DNA of 64,000 nucleotides from Stomorhina lunata (Eukaryota; Arthropoda; Insecta; Diptera; Rhiniidae). The position numbers and the translations under genes are program-made. Position 1 is the stretch's first letter. Every line of letters starts with the position of its first letter. The notes under the pieces are model-generated. The model was not told the origin of the DNA and ran no database searches. It worked only from the letters and a program-made list of their open reading frames with translations. The stretch covers positions 114,935,781-114,999,780 of the forward strand of contig OW121743.1 in the NCBI GenBank assembly GCA_933228675.1. Direction: 5' to 3'. This document shows positions 60,261 to 64,000 of this stretch, one piece after another.

Positions 60261-61829
60261 GACTATAAAAGCTCAGCTAGAATTCGTAAATTTAAAATCA
60301 TATTAAAAAAAAACTTAAAAAATTAAAACTTGCTATTACTTAAAACTATAATTTGTGATGTTTTTAAAGTTTTATGACAAACATTTTTATTTTACAATAT
60401 TTTTATTTCAGTTTTAGCTTGTTAAAGTTTAAATTATAGTTATCTCTACATAAAACCAAAACAAGTATAAAAAGTTATAGCAAAAAAAAAAATATATAAA
60501 AAAAATCTCTGGTCCAGTGGCCTTTTGGGTTGTATGTTTTCTCTATGATAAATGTATCTAGGTATTGTAATTTACAAGTAATAAAGAAAATACGATTTAT
60601 ATATTTTTTTGTAGCTGCAACAGCAGCAATAGCTACATATAGCAACGAATGTTGTCCCCTGACCAGCTCTTTAGAGAGTCATAAATATTGCACTTGTATA
60701 TTTATGATTTTACAACTACAGAAAATAATAATAACAGAAAAAAATATAAAAATTATTATGCTACCAACAACAACTAAGGCAAGAAAAAATATTGTAAAAA
60801 AAATGTTTTTAAAAAAATATAAAAAGTTTTTATATTTTGCATTTGTTTTTTAACAAATTCTGTATGAGTATTTGCTGTTCAGGCACTTGATGTTGCTGTT
60901 GCTGGTTTTGTTGTTTAAGCCTTTGGTGTCCGATAAATACAAACCAGTCAGCAACAGCAGCAACAACACAATTTAAAACATCCATTCACAAATTTTTTTT
61001 AATTTTTGTTGGTGTTTTTATTCAACATTTGTTTGACTGTTTGGTTGAGTGGATGTTGCTGCTGCTGCTGTTTTAAATGTCGAGAGTTTGGTTCACTGAT
61101 GACTGACTTTTTAGGATAGATGGACAGATGAAAAACTGGATGGATGGATGGGATGAATGTTTGGTTGGATGAGTTGATAGTTGGGTTGTTTTGTTTCAGG
61201 ATAGATAAACCTGCCTCTAAAACCTCCAGCAGCCTCAGTAAGCAGTAGTAAGTAGTGGTAGTTATTTTAATACCAGCCTTTTTTACAATTTACTGCCGTT
61301 CGTGTCGGTGGCTGCTGCAACTTGTACAATTGTAGTGGCATTTTTTCCATAATAAAACATTCAGAAACATTGTTAACAAGATAAAAAACAGTGAATAACA
61401 AATAAATAAATATGAGAATATAAAAAAATATGTTAAACAACAATGACGAGCGATGATGAATTGTTTGGCTGTTGCTTTGAAATTTTTATGAAAAAAATTT
61501 ATATTTTCTTTTTTTTTAGCTCGTAACTCTACACCCTCTTTTGCGAAACAATTTTTTTTTAATTTCCCTTTCCTGAAACTTGAGCATCTCGAGGAGTAGA
61601 AAACTAAAAGTATCCAATCAACAAAACCCCAACAATGACAAACAAACATTAACAATTTGTTTTAAATAACTTTGGTTGCAGGGTTATTTATTTTTTTTTT
61701 TTAATATAAATTTTTCCTTTCTACTCTTTTTGCAATATTTGTTTCACTCACTTTATTTTAACTATGAGCTAGTTTTAAATTCTAGAATACACTTGAAGAA
61801 ATTTGAAAATTAAAGCTTAAATTAATATA
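60261..61829. other. Unique intronic DNA with microsatellites
   Basis: GCAGCAACAGCAG-type runs near 60617, 60950 and 61055 (complement), and GGATGGAT repeats at 61125-61180. ORFs at 60530-60853 and 61290-61655 are low-complexity with no domain. No gene supported. Confidence 0.6.
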
Positions 61830-64000
61830 AAATAAAGTATAAGACTGAATTATAAGTATGAGACTGATGTTAGAGTATGAGACTGATGTTAGAGTATGAG
61901 ACTGATGTTGGAGTATGAGACTGATGTCGGAGTATGGGACTGAAGTCGGAGTATAAGACTGATCTCGGAGTATGGGACTGAAGTCGGAGTATAAAACTGA
62001 TGTAGGAGTATGAGACTGATGTCGAAGTATAAGACTTAAGTGTTGGTATGAGTTTGAAGTTTAATATTTATACTTAACTCCAGTAAAGAATTTTGAAAAT
62101 AAATACCAAATTTTGTGTTTATTACATTTAATTTGAGTTTGAGACAAAATTTTGAGTATGAGACTGATGTCGGAGTATGAGACTGATGTCGGAGTATGAG
62201 ACTGATGTTGGAGTATGAGACTGATGTCGGAGTATGGGACTGAAGTCGGAGTATAAGACTGATCTCGGAGTATGGGACTGATGTCGGAATATAAAACTGA
62301 TGTAGGAGTATGAGACTGATGTCGAAGTATAAGACTTAAGTGTTGGTATGAGTTTGAAGTTTAATATTTATACTTAACTCCAGTAAAGAATTTTGAAAAT
62401 AAATACCAAATTTTGTGTTTATTACATTTAATTTGAGTTTGAGACAAAATTTTGAGTATGAGACTGATGTCGGAGTATGAGACTAAAGTGTTAATATGAG
62501 TTTGAAGTTTGTAACGAAATTTAAAAATTAAATCTTAAATAAATACAAAAAAAGTATTTGTTAAATTTTATTAGGGTTTGAGACTAAAGTTTGAGTATAA
62601 GACTGATGTCGGAGTATGATTCTAAAGTGTATGAGTCTTTAGTATATGAGGTATGATTTTGAAGTTTGATATTTATATTTAACTCCAGTATAAGACCGCA
62701 AAGTCTTTACATGTAAGGAAGCTTTAAAAAAGGTCTGAAGTCTGAGTATAAGTTTTAATACTAAATAAAACAAAGATGTATGAAACTGAAGTTTTGGCAT
62801 GAGACTAAAGTTTGATATTAATACTAAAGATAAGTATAAGGCTATAAGTCTTTGAAGTTTGAAGTTTCATATTTATACTTAACTTCAGTAAAGAACTTTA
62901 AAAAATTCAATCAAAACAAAATTTAATTTTTATTAGATTTAATTTGAGTTTGAGACTGAAGTTTGAGTATGAGGCTGATGTCGGAGTATGAGTCTAAAGT
63001 GTATGAGTCTTAAGTATATGAGGTATGAGTTTGAAGTTTGATATTAATATTTAACTGCAGTATAAGACCAAAAAGCCTTGTAATATAAAGAAGTTAAAAA
63101 AAAGGTCTGAAGTCTGATCATTAGACGAAGTATGACACTAAGTTGTGGCTTGAAGTTGAGTCTTAAGTTTGAAATTAATACTAAAGTTGAGTTTAAGACA
63201 ATAAGAATATAAAAGATATAAAAACAGACTTAAGTTCTGAATATAACAACAAAGTCTGAGTATGAGACTAAAGTGTTGGTATAAGAATGAAGTTTGATAT
63301 TAATACTAGTAAAGGATTGCTTTTAGACTGGGGTCTAAATATAACAAAAAAGTCTGAGTATGAGACTGAAGTTTAAATAAGTTTATAAGTCTGATTGGGA
63401 TCTAAATATGTATATTTAACAAAGAAGTATGAGTATTAGACTGGGACTGAGTATGAGACCAAAAATTTCTAAGAATATAAAAATGTTTTTAAGTCTCAGT
63501 CTCATACTGAGACGAAGAAGATTTGGTATGAGTTTATAAGACTAAAGTTTGATATTAATTATAATCTCAAGTATTAGGGTACAAAGTCTTAGAATATTAA
63601 TAAGTTCTTTAGTCTGACTATGAGAGCGGGGCCTAAGTATAACAAAGAAGTCTTAACATGATACTAAAGTTGTGGTATGAGACTGATGTTTGAGTCTAAG
63701 TCTAAGAATATAAATTATACTGAATATAACAAAGAATAATACTAAGCTTAAGTGAAAGACTTAAAGGTCTAAGAATCGTCTGAAAATAACAAAGAAGTTT
63801 GTGTATGAGACTGAAGTTCGATATTAATACTAAACTCTGATATAACACTAAAAAGTCTAAGGATATGAATAAAATTTTACGTCTGACTATTAGAGTGGAG
63901 TCCGATTATAACAAAGAAGTTAAAGTATAAGACTCACGATTTGGAATGAGACTAAAGTGTTTGTATGAGACTGAAGATTTGGTATGAGACTGAAGTGCTG
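61830..64000. repeat. Degenerate 19-bp family, segment 4 (continues past window)
   Basis: GAGTATGAGACTGATGTCG units of 19 bp, interspersed with longer diverged blocks. Includes a nearly perfect 300-bp tandem duplication at 61861-62484. It runs off the right edge. Confidence 0.88.
61861..62484. repeat. 300-bp near-identical tandem duplication
   Basis: Bases 61861-62160 and 62161-62460 align at exactly 300 bp offset with a handful of differences near the starts (for example TTAGAG versus TCGGAG). Bases 62041-62160 and 62341-62460 are identical. The repeat continues into a third partial copy for about 24 bp. Confidence 0.95.

Larger units (their letters stand above)
28695..64000 (+). other. Lim1: Giant Lim1 intron (start only)
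   Basis: This begins with GTGAGT after the homeodomain exon and runs off the window. No exon encoding the rest of helix 3 (VWFQN) was found by reading. The interval is filled with tandem arrays, MITEs and transposons, listed separately. I saw no convincing nested host gene. Confidence 0.75.

Overview
This is a 64 kb window of AT-rich animal DNA. It probably comes from a dipteran fly, and the very long introns suggest a large-genome calyptrate; that last step is inference. The only host gene I can support is the LIM-homeobox gene Lim1 on the + strand. It is represented by two adjacent coding exons, 28074-28267 and 28476-28694, separated by a 208 bp intron. They encode the acidic linker and homeodomain positions 1-46. 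The LIM-domain exons must lie upstream of base 1 and the recognition-helix exon downstream of base 64000. The window is therefore two giant introns (at least 28 kb and at least 35 kb) around two small exons.

Upstream intron (1-28073). It opens with a 12-bp satellite (CTAAGACATAGA)n at 1-1394, joined directly to a 29-bp tandem array (1395-2860). The same junction recurs in inverted orientation at 12238-12836 / 12836-14140, so about 9.4 kb is bracketed by a long inverted repeat. In between lie 19-bp A/T arrays, a small inverted-repeat element (4661-4818), a 2.3 kb 28-bp array with a TTTTGATCAAAA dyad (5551-7825), a third 29-bp array (8992-10556) and a short Helentron-like 3' end (10589-10636). 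Two more 12-bp satellite blocks (15700-16880, 18153-19422), a 19-bp A/T array (21130-23290), a fold-back array (23325-23945) and a region dense in AAAAGCTTTT follow.

Downstream intron (28695-64000). It holds three related 31-bp arrays built on TTTTCTATAGAAAA (29100-30345, 31725-32880, 34455-35530). After these come a degenerate ~110 bp repeat (37150-38140), AAGCTT-rich DNA, a fold-back MITE (41281-41475), a 2.8 kb 28-bp array (45690-48470), a 19-bp A/T array (48600-50010), a 138 bp MITE with a 7-bp target duplication (54371-54508), and a degenerate 19-bp family containing GTATGAGACTGA (from about 55950 to the window end). Into this last family are inserted a 1 kb inverted-repeat element (56094-57109) and a dead Tc1/mariner transposon (58090-60166). 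An 800 bp INE-1/Helentron-like element is in turn inserted in the transposon.

No operon, CRISPR array, viral genome or new gene system was found. The unusual content is the repeat architecture: several array families with 12, 19, 28, 29 or 31 bp units, most centred on a short palindrome flanked by A or T tracts, some inverted, some switching type in phase, and one caught as a fragment inside an unrelated array.
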